Assembly: GCA_049324875.1 (NCBI GenBank)
Contig: JBMONC010000050.1
Span: 21,965-85,964 of the forward strand
Length of the DNA stretch: 64,000 nt
Source: JAWLHU01 sp049324875
Lineage (GTDB): Bacteria; Bacillota; Sulfobacillia; Symbiobacteriales; Symbiobacteriaceae
Direction of reading: 5' to 3'
In this document: piece after piece, positions 42,019-50,306 of the stretch
How the letters are laid out: each line of letters opens with the position of its first letter
Numbering within the stretch: position 1 is the first letter of the stretch
Program-made: the position numbers and the translations under genes
The notes under the pieces: model-generated
The model's input: only the letters and a program-made list of their open reading frames with translations
Told to the model about the DNA's origin: nothing
The model's database searches: none

Positions 42019-42624
42019 TTACCCGGCGATGCGGTCCAGCTCCAGCCTGGCCGCTTCGGTCGCCCTCAGGATCGACCGGAGCGCCTGCCGGGCCCGGTGG
42101 AGCCGGGACTTGACCGTGCCCAGGGTGGTGTGGAGCAGGGTGGCGATCTCGTGGTAGGAGAGGCCCTGCAGGTCCCGCAGGATCACCACCACCCGGTACT
42201 CGTCCGGCAGCCGCTTGATCGCCCGCTGGACCGCCGCCTGCACCTCGTGCCGCTCGGCGTGCTCGACCGGGCTGTCGGCCTCATCCGCCGCCTGGCGGGG
42301 CACGCTCCCCTCCTCGACGGGCATCACATCATCCAGCGAGGTGTGGCGCAGCCGCCCCCGCCGGCGCAGCTCGTCGAGGCAGGTGTTGGTCACCACCCGG
42401 AAGAGCCAGGTGGAGAAGGCGGAGTCCCCGCGGAAGTTCTGTAGCCGGAGACAGACCCGCACCAGCGCCTCCTGTGCCGCATCGGAGGCGTCGGCGTGGT
42501 TGCCCATCAGCCGGTAGGCCAGGTTGTATGTCTTCCGCTCGTAGCGGTAGATCAGCTCGCTCAAGGCATTCCGGTCGCCATCCTGGGCCTTCTTCACCAG
42601 CAGCTCATCGCATAACGCCGACAT
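42019..42624 (-). CDS. ECF-type sigma-70 family RNA polymerase sigma factor
   Basis: A protein of 201 residues with the two ECF domains. Region 2 shows YNLAYRLMGNHADASDAAQEALVRV and FSTWLFRVVTNTCLDELRRR; region 4 shows LPDEYRVVVILRDLQGLSYHEIATLLHTTLGTVKSRLHRARQ. The linker (about 95-125) is acidic. No anti-sigma gene lies next to it, which is unusual. ATG 42624 is used; a TTG six bases upstream has closer spacing to GGGAGGG. A possible self-recognised promoter lies 53 bp upstream. Confidence 0.93.
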   Translation of the reverse strand: MSALCDELLVKKAQDGDRNALSELIYRYERKTYNLAYRLMGNHADASDAAQEALVRVCLRLQNFRGDSAFSTWLFRVVTNTCLDELRRRGRLRHTSLDDVMPVEEGSVPRQAADEADSPVEHAERHEVQAAVQRAIKRLPDEYRVVVILRDLQGLSYHEIATLLHTTLGTVKSRLHRARQALRSILRATEAARLELDRIAG

Positions 42625-42676
42625 CCCCAAGGTCCCTCCCGTTGCCCGTATAGGGCCGCCCGTTCTTTCGTCTCTT

Positions 42677-42703
42677 GTAACGGAGTTAGACGGCGAAAGT
42701 TAC
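42677..42703 (-). promoter_or_regulatory. Possible ECF-type autoregulated promoter
   Basis: On the minus strand GTAAC and CGTTAC bracket 16 bp (an AAC then CGT pair), the arrangement of many ECF-sigma promoters, ending about 53 bp before the sigma-factor start. The same bases are also an inverted repeat GTAAC/GTTAC. Confidence 0.4.
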
Positions 42704-42825
42704 GGAGATCCCGCAGCTTTTTTTGTGTTTCTGGTAAAGAAGTTCGCATCGACCGTCGTTGGGTTGACCGTCAGCCCCCCGGAGCGTTTCGATGAAGTCG
42801 ATCCCAAGACTGGTTCAATACTCAT

Positions 42826-42854
42826 ATTATACATGACAATCAATGGAATAGAAA
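42826..42854 (-). promoter_or_regulatory. Possible vegetative promoter of the sigma-factor gene
   Basis: On the minus strand a perfect TATAAT (42826-42831) has a weak -35, TTTCTA (42849-42854), at 17 bp. It would give a leader of nearly 200 nt. The rest of 42631-42925 shows no gene. Confidence 0.4.
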
Positions 42855-42885
42855 GAGGTTGTCGCGATACTGAAACATAAAAGAT

Positions 42886-42916
42886 AGAAAAAGCGCCCCC
42901 GCTCAAGGGAGGCGCT
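42886..42916 (-). terminator. Terminator after the lysR-type gene
   Basis: On the minus strand AGCGCC-TCCC pairs with GGGGGCGCT and is followed by TTTTTCTATCTTTT. It starts about 13 bases after the LysR stop. Confidence 0.75.
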
Positions 42917-42928
42917 CTGTTTGTGCGG

Positions 42929-43822
42929 TTATGGCTGCTCTTCCCGGACCGTCAGCACCCCCAGGAACTTCTGCAGGGTGTTGCTGAAGGTCTTGCCCCG
43001 CTTGTAGATCACACCCACCGGTCGCTCCACCCGGATATCGGCGATCGGCATGGCGATCAGGGAGCCGACCTTCACCTCCAGGTTGGCGCAGCGCCGGGGG
43101 ATGATGGAGATGCCCACCTCCGCTTCCACCGACCGCTTGATCGTCTCCACGTTGTCGAACTCCTGCACCACCTCGACCTCCACGCCCTGGTCGTGCAGCA
43201 TCCGGTCGATCGCCTTGCGGGTGGGGATATCCGGCTCAAAGGCGACGAAGTGGGCCCGCTGCAGCTGGCGCAGCTCTACGGGCTTCCCGTCCCGGACCAG
43301 CGGGTGGTTGGGGCTGGCGATCACCACCAGCTCGTCGGAGGGCAGGGGGATGACACCCAGCTGCCGGCCCTCCTGGGGATAGGCGACGATGCCGATGTCG
43401 ACCTGGTTCTGGCGGACCGCCTCATAGATCTTGTTGGTCCGGCTGTACTCCACGTGAATCCGGGCCTGCGGGTAGGCCTGGATGAACCGCTTGATGTAGG
43501 GGGGCAGGTCGTGCAAACCGACGCTGTAGACCGTGGCCACCCGGATGGTGCCGGCCACCGTCTGGGTCAGGTCCATCATCTGCCGCTCCAGGTTGTTGTA
43601 GCGCTCCAGGATCTCCCGTGCGCCCTGGTAGAAGAGCCGTCCGGCCTCGGTGGGGTAGATGCCCTGGGGGGACCGCTCGATCAGCTTCTGGTGGAAGTGC
43701 TCCTCCAGGGCCTTCACCTGCTGGCTGACAGCGGGCTGGGAGATGAAGTTCCGGGCTGCCGCCTTCGAGAAACTGCGCGTCTCGATGATATCACAGTAGA
43801 CCTGGAGATAAGAGATGAGCAT
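42929..43822 (-). CDS. LysR-family transcriptional regulator (CysB/CysL-like)
   Basis: A protein of 297 residues. The N-terminal helix-turn-helix (SFSKAAARNFISQPAVSQQVKALEEHFHQKLIERS) is clear, followed by the two-lobed effector domain (about 90-297). It resembles CysL/CysB-type regulators of sulfur assimilation, but the effector cannot be told. ATG 43822 is the family-like start. It has its own promoter, with a 12-bp palindrome CCGTGCGCACGG in the leader that may be a self-binding site. The M42 peptidase gene is divergent. Confidence 0.92.
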   Translation of the reverse strand: MLISYLQVYCDIIETRSFSKAAARNFISQPAVSQQVKALEEHFHQKLIERSPQGIYPTEAGRLFYQGAREILERYNNLERQMMDLTQTVAGTIRVATVYSVGLHDLPPYIKRFIQAYPQARIHVEYSRTNKIYEAVRQNQVDIGIVAYPQEGRQLGVIPLPSDELVVIASPNHPLVRDGKPVELRQLQRAHFVAFEPDIPTRKAIDRMLHDQGVEVEVVQEFDNVETIKRSVEAEVGISIIPRRCANLEVKVGSLIAMPIADIRVERPVGVIYKRGKTFSNTLQKFLGVLTVREEQP

Positions 43823-43855
43823 GGAAACCCGGCCCCCTTTATTACACACGGTTAT

Positions 43856-43920
43856 CCGTGCGCACGGTGGACTTCAGCGTTACTTATTATCAGAATAGAT
43901 GGGAGTGACCTGTGTCGCAA
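43856..43920 (-). promoter_or_regulatory. Promoter and candidate operator of the lysR-type gene
   Basis: On the minus strand TTGCGA (43915-43920) and TATTCT (43892-43897) are 17 bp apart. Downstream, CCGTGCGCACGG (43856-43867) is a perfect palindrome. The remaining bases up to 44128 contain no recognisable gene; a CATAAT before the peptidase gene might be its -10 box. Confidence 0.5.
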
Positions 43921-44128
43921 TAGTTACAATGGCCCCATCGTGCTATCCGAGGGTCCCGCAGGCCGCTTCGCTCATCAGCCGGATTGGCTATGGGCGCCGT
44001 GTAGCTTCGCGATTTCGGCGGAACCCTATTCCTTGAAGGTGGCAGGAGGCTGGGAGGTTTTGGTCGTACTCTTTCGGAAGACGTGACTACACCCGGGAGC
44101 ATAATCCCGGGGAATGGAGGATCATGCT

Positions 44129-45208
44129 GTGGATCATCGCCTCAAGATGTACGAGGACCTGACCTGCGCCAACGGGATCCCGGGCTTCGAGGAGCCGGTT
44201 CGCAAGGTGATGCGCAAGTACCTGGAGCCCCTTTCGGATGAGATCATCACCGACAACCTGGGCTCCATCGCCGGCGTCAAGGTGGGCGCGCCGGACGGCC
44301 CCCGGGTGATGATCGCCGGCCACCTGGATGAGGTGGGCTGGATGGTCACCCAGATCACCGAGAAGGGGTTCCTGCGGATCCAGCCGGTCGGGGGCTGGTG
44401 GAGCCAGGTGATGCTGGCCCAGCGGGTGAAGGTGCTGACCCGGAAGGGCGAGCTGATGGGCGTGGTCGGCTCCAAGCCGCCGCACGTCCTCACCCCTGAG
44501 GAGCGGAACAAGGTGGTTCAGATCAAGGACATGTTCATCGATATCGCCGCCGCCTCGAAGGAGGAGGCCCAGGAGTGGGGCGTCCGTCCGGGCGACCCGG
44601 TGGTGCCCCACTGCGACTTCACCGTGATGCCTAACCCGCGCATCCTGATGAACAAGGCCTGGGACAACCGGGCGGGCTGCGCCACGGCCATCATGGTGCT
44701 GGAGGAGCTGAAGGGGGAGCCGCACCCCAACGTGGTCTATGCCGTGGGCAACGTCCAGGAGGAGGTGGGGCTGCGCGGGGCGGTCACCATGTCCAACCTG
44801 ATCGAGCCGGATATCGGCATCGCCCTGGACGTGGGCCTGGCGGTGGATGTCCCCGGCGGCGGCAGCGAATACGAGGGGAAGATGGGCGGCGGCCCGCTGG
44901 TGGTGATCTACGATGCCAGCATGGTGCCGCACCAGGGGCTGCGGAACCTGGTGCTCGACACCGCCGAGGAGCTCGGCATTCCGGTCCAGCACCAGCACAT
45001 CCCCGGCGGCGGGACCGATGCCGGACGGATGCATATCTGGGGGCGGGGCGTGCCCTCGATCGCCATCGGCTTTGCCACCCGGTATATCCACAGCCATGCG
45101 GCCCTGATCAGCCGGGACGACATGGAGAACGCGGCGAAGCTGGTGGCCGCCGTGATCAAGAAGCTGGACGCCGCCACGGTGGCCAGGCTGAAGGCCAGCG
45201 AAATGTAG
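44129..45208 (+). CDS. M42 family metallopeptidase (glutamyl aminopeptidase/PepA-like)
   Basis: About 359 residues. Zinc ligands are seen in IAGHLDEVGWM (His), LMNKAWDNRAGCA (Asp), NVQEEVGLRGA (catalytic Glu and Glu ligand), IALDVG (Asp) and RYIHSHAAL (His), all in M42 order. These dodecameric cytosolic aminopeptidases trim peptides; some members are endoglucanases or deblocking peptidases. GTG 44129 has GGAGG eight bases upstream and is preferred to ATG 44114, which overlaps that site. Confidence 0.93.
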   Translation: MDHRLKMYEDLTCANGIPGFEEPVRKVMRKYLEPLSDEIITDNLGSIAGVKVGAPDGPRVMIAGHLDEVGWMVTQITEKGFLRIQPVGGWWSQVMLAQRVKVLTRKGELMGVVGSKPPHVLTPEERNKVVQIKDMFIDIAAASKEEAQEWGVRPGDPVVPHCDFTVMPNPRILMNKAWDNRAGCATAIMVLEELKGEPHPNVVYAVGNVQEEVGLRGAVTMSNLIEPDIGIALDVGLAVDVPGGGSEYEGKMGGGPLVVIYDASMVPHQGLRNLVLDTAEELGIPVQHQHIPGGGTDAGRMHIWGRGVPSIAIGFATRYIHSHAALISRDDMENAAKLVAAVIKKLDAATVARLKASEM

Positions 45209-45267
45209 AGCTTCATCCCCCCGGGCATGTCTAAGCGACGCCTGGCAGGATCTGCTAGGCGCGAGGA

Positions 45268-45295
45268 CCCCCAGGAAGCGCTGCCTGGGGGTCGC
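45268..45295 (+). terminator. Hairpin after the M42 peptidase gene
   Basis: Perfect 10-bp stem GACCCCCAGG/CCTGGGGGTC with an 8-base loop. No T-run follows, so it may only protect the mRNA end. Confidence 0.45.
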
Positions 45296-45370
45296 ATGCT
45301 GTGAGCACATCGGAGCCACCCCGGCCGGGACCTCCCGATCAACCTCACGGTCAAAGGGGACGCTTTTCTC

Positions 45371-46263
45371 ATGAAGAAAGTGATCGCAGGTGCCGCCCTG
45401 GTGGCCGTCCTGATGGGCTCCGCATCGCCGGCCCTGGCCGAGACGACCCAGCCGCCCGCCGTCGTGGAGACGGGTGCCACCGCCACGGTTGAGAGCACCA
45501 CCGCAGCCGAGCTGCCCGAGGTGACGCTGACCCCGGACCAGCTCTTCTACTTCCTCAAGCTCTGGGTCGAGCAGGTGCGGCTGGCGGTGACCCGTGATGC
45601 CGCGGAGCGTGCGCTGCTGCTGGAGCAGCAGGCCCAGACCCGCCTGGCCGAGGCGCTGAAGATGGTGGAGGCGGGGAAGGCTGACCTGGCCCAGCAGGCG
45701 ATGCTGGAGGCGCAGGCCAAGATGGCTGAGGCCTCCCGCCAGATCAAACAGGCCAACGAGAGCGGGAAGGATCTGGCCAAGCTGGTGGCCCGGATCGAGG
45801 CCGATCAGACCCGATTCGCCCAGGCGCTGACCAGCATGCTGGAGGAGCTGCCGGAGTCGGTTCGCCTGGAGGTGGAGCCCCTGACCACCGACCTGCTGGT
45901 GCAGGTGGCTGCGGCGCAGGATGCGGCCGCACCGGAGGGGGAAGCGGCGGAGGAGGCCGCGGAGGCGGCGGAGGAGGCCGGCCTGAAGGAGCAGCTCTCC
46001 GACCTGGAGCCCCGCCAGGTGCTGGTGCTGAAGGCGATGGCGGACGCCTCCGGGAAGAGCCTCGCGGAGGTCTTCGCCCTCTACCAGGAGAACCCGGGCC
46101 TGGGCCGGATCGCCCGGGAGCTGGGGCTGAAGATGGGGCCCGTGCAGCACGCCGCCCAGGTGGAGTGGATGAAGCAGAAGGCCGGTCAGGAGGCCGGGGA
46201 GGAGGCCGGGGAGGAGCCGGCCAAGAAGCGGGAGCATCCCGGCGCCAAGGGGCTGGAGCGGGC
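45371..46263 (+). CDS. Exported DUF5667-like helical protein, 3' end broken by a gap
   Basis: At least 297 residues. A signal peptide (KKVIAGAALVAVLMGSASPALA) is followed by a helical domain starting LTPDQLFYFLKLWVEQVRLAVTRDAAERALLL, which matches DUF5667, then an Ala/Glu-rich stretch and a charged tail with GQEAGEEAGEEP. The coding sequence runs into 100 N. The 127 bp after the gap repeat the last 127 bp before it; merging them leaves the frame open to about 46704, through a terminator and over an opposing gene, so the true C-terminus is unknown. Confidence 0.75.
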
Positions 46264-46363
46264 NNNNNNNNNNNNNNNNNNNNNNNNNNNNNNNNNNNNN
46301 NNNNNNNNNNNNNNNNNNNNNNNNNNNNNNNNNNNNNNNNNNNNNNNNNNNNNNNNNNNNNNN
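46264..46363. other. Assembly gap (100 N) with 127-bp duplicated flanks
   Basis: 46137-46263 and 46364-46490 are identical. The flank encodes GAGxEA-rich repeats, so some real repeat units could be lost here. Confidence 0.9.
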
Positions 46364-46504
46364 GGCCCGTGCAGCACGCCGCCCAGGTGGAGTGGATGAA
46401 GCAGAAGGCCGGTCAGGAGGCCGGGGAGGAGGCCGGGGAGGAGCCGGCCAAGAAGCGGGAGCATCCCGGCGCCAAGGGGCTGGAGCGGGCGCTAGCGATA
46501 AAGC

Positions 46505-46535
46505 GAGGAGGAGCGGGATCTGTCCGCTCCTCCTC
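46505..46535. terminator. Bidirectional hairpin between the DUF5667-like and small minus-strand genes
   Basis: Perfect 12-bp stem GAGGAGGAGCGG/CCGCTCCTCCTC with a 7-base loop. TTGGCTTC follows on the plus strand. Confidence 0.6.
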
Positions 46536-46541
46536 TTGGCT

Positions 46542-46733
46542 TCAGATCTGTTTCTCCAGCCTGCGACGCTCCTCCAGGAGCGCCCGCAGCGCCTCCAGCG
46601 AGGAGGTCGAGCGCGCCCGTTCCTTCAACTCCTCGGGAAAGTGCTCCGAGCAAACGATACCCAGGCGAAGGGCCGTGGGGTCCTGCGACTGTTCCAGGAT
46701 GTGAAGGTAGACGGCAGCAGCGTTCTGACCCAT
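46542..46733 (-). CDS. Small protein of unknown function (63 aa)
   Basis: A 63-residue, mostly helical, charged protein (MGQNAAAVYLHILEQSQDPT at the start). A GGGGGTGAG site precedes the ATG and a hairpin follows the stop, which supports expression. No family recognised. Confidence 0.55.
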   Translation of the reverse strand: MGQNAAAVYLHILEQSQDPTALRLGIVCSEHFPEELKERARSTSSLEALRALLEERRRLEKQI

Positions 46734-46819
46734 GCGCTCACCCCCTGTCCTTGCGCTGTGTGATGTAGCTATCCTACAGCGCGAGGCCGGTTCCTACACG
46801 GGATGAGCGGTGAAATGGC

Positions 46820-46840
46820 AAAAGCGGGCGATGAACGCCC
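46820..46840 (-). terminator. Terminator after the 59-aa membrane protein gene
   Basis: On the minus strand GGGCG/CGCCC with a 5-base loop is followed by GCTTTTGCC, directly after the stop. Confidence 0.5.
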
Positions 46841-47020
46841 TTACCCCTTCGCCGTCGCCCCGGGGCCCCCCATGGCCCGCCCCTTGGTGCCGGGGGCGGT
46901 GCCGTCGTCGGTGAGCCACTGGATGAAGAGCCGCAGGATCACATAGCCCAGGATGGCACACCCGGCCCAGACCGGCAGGGCGAACAGAATGCCGAAGAAC
47001 CAGGCGAAGAACGTCGACAT
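46841..47020 (-). CDS. Small single-helix membrane protein (59 aa)
   Basis: A 59-residue protein with one hydrophobic segment (FFAWFFGILFALPVWAGCAI and on) and a Gly/Lys-rich tail. ATG 47020 has GGAGG eight bases upstream. No family recognised. Confidence 0.6.
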   Translation of the reverse strand: MSTFFAWFFGILFALPVWAGCAILGYVILRLFIQWLTDDGTAPGTKGRAMGGPGATAKG

Positions 47021-47121
47021 CCGAGATGCCTCCTCCACAGAATTCTCAGAATCAACGGGTAGTATATTTCGGGACCGTCCAGCAGACTCCTTCCACCCGA
47101 TCCAGTGGTATACTAGTAGCC

Positions 47122-48144
47122 ATGAGCCGCTTCATTGCCACCGCGAGCGCCGCCTATTGGCGGCAGGCCCTGAGTGAACTGCGCAGCGTCGACCCGAAGA
47201 TCGGCTCCTTCCGCCAGCTGGCGCCGGGCGTCGTCCGGTTCCAGTCCACCCTGGGGCGGGAGGAGTTCCTGTCGCGCCTTGCCGAGAACGAGATCATCTT
47301 CCTGCGCCACCTGCAGCCGGTCGACCTGGAGGTGGCGCTGGCCGGGGCAGCGGAGGGCGACCTGCCCGCCGTCACGGCAGCCATCGGGCCGGTCCTGGCC
47401 TCCATCCGGCCGGGGGAGCGGATCGCCGTGCAGGTCCGGCGGCTCTCCGGCGACTTCCCCTATGGCCGGCTCGCCCTCAAGGAGGCGATCGACCCGCTGA
47501 TCACGGCGGCGGGCGGGTATCCGGTCACCACCGGGGCGGACCGGATCCTCTCCATCGCCCAGGAGGAGGGGCTGGCCCAGATCGGCATCGCCACCCCGGC
47601 GGAGCAGCTCTCCGACTGGCCCGGGGGCGAGGTGCGCTTCCGCCGGGAGGAGGAGCAGATCTCACGGGCCAAGTTCAAGCTGCTGGAGGCGCTGGCCACC
47701 TTCGAGGTGAGGTTCCCCGACGGCGGCCAGGCGCTGGACCTGGGGGCGGCCCCCGGCGGCTGGACCTCGCTCCTGCTGGAGCGGGGGCTGCGGGTGACGG
47801 CGGTGGACACCGGCGAGATGGCGGAGGTGCTGAAGGGGAACCCCCGGCTGACCATCCTCCGGAAGAACGTGGAGGAGGTCGCCTTCGAGCCGGACCGCTT
47901 CGACCTGATCACCTGCGACATGTCCTGGAACCCGCTGCACACCGCCGACCTGCTGGTGAAGCAGGCCCCGGCGGTCAAGGAGGGGGCCCACGGGATCCTG
48001 ACGGTAAAGCTGATGCTGGAGAACCCGACCCGGACGATCCGCCGGGTGCGGGAGCTGCTGGAGGGCCATTATCGGGTGCTGCGGGTCAAGCAGCTCTTTC
48101 ACAACCGGGATGAGGTCACCATCCACCTGATCAGGAGGGCGTAG
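47122..48144 (+). CDS. SAM-dependent methyltransferase, FtsJ/RlmM-like
   Basis: A protein of 340 residues. The C-terminal half has an RrmJ-fold methyltransferase: motif I in ALDLGAAPGGWTSLLL, acidic residue in VTAVDTGEM, and DLITCDMSWNP plus LTVKLML containing the Asp and Lys of the K-D-K-E tetrad. The N-terminal half resembles the THUMP-like region of RlmM, a 23S rRNA ribose methylase, which is the best guess for its role. ATG 47122 has no ribosome site; a TATACT eight bases upstream suggests a leaderless mRNA. hpt follows 3 bp later. Confidence 0.82.
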   Translation: MSRFIATASAAYWRQALSELRSVDPKIGSFRQLAPGVVRFQSTLGREEFLSRLAENEIIFLRHLQPVDLEVALAGAAEGDLPAVTAAIGPVLASIRPGERIAVQVRRLSGDFPYGRLALKEAIDPLITAAGGYPVTTGADRILSIAQEEGLAQIGIATPAEQLSDWPGGEVRFRREEEQISRAKFKLLEALATFEVRFPDGGQALDLGAAPGGWTSLLLERGLRVTAVDTGEMAEVLKGNPRLTILRKNVEEVAFEPDRFDLITCDMSWNPLHTADLLVKQAPAVKEGAHGILTVKLMLENPTRTIRRVRELLEGHYRVLRVKQLFHNRDEVTIHLIRRA

Positions 48145-48147
48145 GGC

Positions 48148-48678
48148 ATGGGGAAGAGGCTGGTGGGGCAGTTGCTGAGCGAGGAGCAGATCCGGGCCCG
48201 GGTGCGGGAGATGGCGGCCGAAATCAGCCGGGCGTACCAGGGGCAGCAGGTGCTGGTGGTGGGCATCCTGAAGGGGGCCTTCGTCTTCTGTGCCGACCTG
48301 GTGCGCCACCTGACGGTACCGGCCCAGGTGGACTTCATGGCGGTCTCCAGCTATGGCAACGCCACCGAGTCGTCGGGGGTCATCCGGATTCTGAAGGATC
48401 TGGACGCCTCGGTGGAGGGGCGGCACGTGCTGCTGGTTGAGGATATCGTCGACAGCGGGCTGACGCTCCGGTACCTCAAGGAGTACCTGGCGCACCAGGG
48501 GCCGGCCAGCCTGCGGGTGGCGGTGCTGCTGGACAAGCCCTCCCGCCGCAGGACCGAGGTGGTGGTGGACTACGTCGGCTTCTCCATCCCCGATGAGTTC
48601 ATCGTGGGCTACGGGATTGACTACGCCGAGCAGTACCGGCACCTGCCCTACATCGGGATCATCGGGGACGGGGAGTAA
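48148..48678 (+). CDS. hpt: Hypoxanthine phosphoribosyltransferase
   Basis: Purine salvage enzyme of 176 residues making IMP/GMP from hypoxanthine/guanine and PRPP. The PRPP motif VLLVEDIVDSGLTL, the early VVGILKGAFVF and the base-binding PDEFIVGYGIDY segment are all present. It begins three bases after the methyltransferase gene and ends at a strong hairpin shared with the GntR gene. Confidence 0.95.
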   Translation: MGKRLVGQLLSEEQIRARVREMAAEISRAYQGQQVLVVGILKGAFVFCADLVRHLTVPAQVDFMAVSSYGNATESSGVIRILKDLDASVEGRHVLLVEDIVDSGLTLRYLKEYLAHQGPASLRVAVLLDKPSRRRTEVVVDYVGFSIPDEFIVGYGIDYAEQYRHLPYIGIIGDGE

Positions 48679-48683
48679 GGGAA

Positions 48684-48710
48684 AGACCGCCGGCCGGGTG
48701 CCGGCGGTCT
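48684..48710. terminator. Bidirectional terminator between hpt and the gntR-type gene
   Basis: Perfect 11-bp stem AGACCGCCGGC/GCCGGCGGTCT with a 5-base loop between two convergent genes. T-runs are short (CTTTCCC on the minus strand). Confidence 0.65.
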
Positions 48711-48712
48711 CG

Positions 48713-49672
48713 CTATACCCAGGAGGAGCGGAGCTGGACCCGCTGCTCCCGGGCGGGGCTCCCCAGCCCCTGCCGGATGGCGGCCAGCACCTCCTGGGGG
48801 ACCTGGAGCGGCTCCACCAGCAGCGGGGGGGCGGCCGGGTGGGCGGCCAGGACCTCCTCGGCCATCCGCCGCCCGCTCTGGGCCGCCACCAGGCCGGCGG
48901 CGCCGGGCAGGGCCTCCGCCAGCTCCGCCGGCCGGGCGGCCAGGTGGAAGCGCAGGTGGCCCAGCCCGCCCGCCTCGAAGCTCTGCCGGATCCGGGCGGC
49001 CTGCACCCAGTCGCCGGCGGCGATCACCACCGGGGCTCCCGGCGGGAGGCGGCGGAGCCGCTCCAGCGCCTCCTGTTCGGCGGGCCCGGCCAGCGCCACC
49101 CGGCGGACCCCCGGGGGAAGCTGGTGGCCGTGGAAGAGGGTGCAGGCCACCACCTTGAAGGCGGTGGGGCGGCCCACCTCCTCCGGCAGGCTGGAGACCA
49201 CCGCCACCGAGGGGAGCGCCGCCTCCAGCTCCCGCTGCAGCAGCCGGAGTTCGGTGCGGGAGGTGCCCACCAGCAGCAGCCGGTGGGCGGCCGGCTGGGG
49301 GGTGCGGGCCAGGTGCGCCTGGGCCAGCAGGGCGAGGGCGGCCTCCTCGGGGCTCAGCCCCCAGTCCCGGGTGGGGCCCAGCACACCGGCCAGCAGGGAG
49401 CGCAGCGCCGCCCCCGGCACCTGGCCCGGCGGCTCCTCGGCCACGAAGACCCCCTTGCCCTGGTGGCTGTACAGGTAGCCCTCCGTGATCAGCTCGTCCA
49501 CCGCCCGGATCACCGTGTTCAGGTTGATGCCCAGCCCCGCGGCCAGGTCCCGCAGCGGCGGCAGCTGGTCGCCCGGGTAGAGGAGCCCGGTGGCGATCTG
49601 GTACTTCACATGCGCCTTGATCTGCAGCTTGACCGGAATCGCGCTCTCCCGGTCCAACGAAAAGGCCTGCAC
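48713..49672 (-). CDS. GntR-family transcriptional regulator
   Basis: A protein of 319 residues. The N-terminal winged helix (about 10-80; PVKLQIKAHVKYQIATG, then DQLPPLRDLAAGLGINLNTVIRAVDELITEGYLYSHQGKG) is clear. The larger C-terminal half is not the usual aminotransferase, FadR or UTRA domain; it looks alpha/beta and repeated. GTG 49672 has a GGGAGGGTGA site. Its promoter carries a 24-bp palindrome over the -10 box, so it probably represses itself. Confidence 0.87.
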   Translation of the reverse strand: MQAFSLDRESAIPVKLQIKAHVKYQIATGLLYPGDQLPPLRDLAAGLGINLNTVIRAVDELITEGYLYSHQGKGVFVAEEPPGQVPGAALRSLLAGVLGPTRDWGLSPEEAALALLAQAHLARTPQPAAHRLLLVGTSRTELRLLQRELEAALPSVAVVSSLPEEVGRPTAFKVVACTLFHGHQLPPGVRRVALAGPAEQEALERLRRLPPGAPVVIAAGDWVQAARIRQSFEAGGLGHLRFHLAARPAELAEALPGAAGLVAAQSGRRMAEEVLAAHPAAPPLLVEPLQVPQEVLAAIRQGLGSPAREQRVQLRSSWV

Positions 49673-49687
49673 GGGCTCACCCTCCCA

Positions 49688-49737
49688 ACTGTTCTCTTAT
49701 TGGAGAACAGTCTACCGGGGGAACCGCCTACCGTCAA
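49688..49737 (-). promoter_or_regulatory. Promoter and operator of the gntR-type gene
   Basis: On the minus strand TTGACG (49732-49737) and TAGACT (49709-49714) are 17 bp apart. ACTGTTCTC (49688-49696) and GAGAACAGT (49703-49711) form a perfect 9+9 inverted repeat with a 6-bp spacer, overlapping the -10 box and the start point. This is the expected place for autorepression. Confidence 0.75.
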
Positions 49738-49787
49738 CTCATAGGCTGCTCTCTGGCAGGGGCATCCTTGTGATGGAGGTGATGGCG

Positions 49788-50039
49788 ATGGAGAGGGAGC
49801 AGCGGACGCCCGGCGCCTTTTACGGGGCCAACGTGGAGGGGCCGCTTCAGAAGATCCCGCGGGTGGGCGATGACCGGCCGAGCCCGTCGCCCCGGCGGGT
49901 GGAGTCGACGATGAACATCCCGAAGGCCCGGCAGATCCCGGTGGAGGGGGCGGTCACGGGGCCGGAGGCGCCCCCGGCCCATGTGGATGAGATCCGGGCC
50001 ACGGCCAGCCTGGAGGACCTGGACGATCTGACCCGCTAG
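49788..50039 (+). CDS. Small hydrophilic protein of unknown function (83 aa)
   Basis: An 83-residue, proline-rich, probably disordered protein with no cysteines or membrane helix. ATG 49788 has GGAGGT seven bases upstream; a second ATG at 49782 is too near that site. It is divergent from the GntR gene and may be controlled by it. No family recognised. A GGCCCGCC/GGCGGGCC hairpin (50054-50076) follows. Confidence 0.55.
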   Translation: MEREQRTPGAFYGANVEGPLQKIPRVGDDRPSPSPRRVESTMNIPKARQIPVEGAVTGPEAPPAHVDEIRATASLEDLDDLTR

Positions 50040-50053
50040 GCGCGGCGCAAATG

Positions 50054-50076
50054 GGCCCGCCGGCGGGCGGCGGGCC
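50054..50076 (+). terminator. GC-rich hairpin after the 83-aa protein gene
   Basis: Perfect 8-bp stem without a T-run, 14 bases after the stop. The stretch from here to 50306 holds no other convincing gene. Confidence 0.35.
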
Positions 50077-50306
50077 TCACGCCCGGGTCGGGGCTCACCT
50101 TCGGCGCCATGGGGCGGGCGCCCATGTAGACCATCGGGCGTAGGGGGGGCAGCGGAGGGAGGGGCGGCCCTGTGGCCCCAGGTTTGTCCTTTCAGGCGAT
50201 AGCCTTCCGCCAGCTGGACATGTTACGATTTTCACGAAGTGGGAGATGCCCTGTGCAGCGTCAGGAGGGGGGCGGCTCCCCATCCTCAGCCGATGGAGGG
50301 TTCTTC

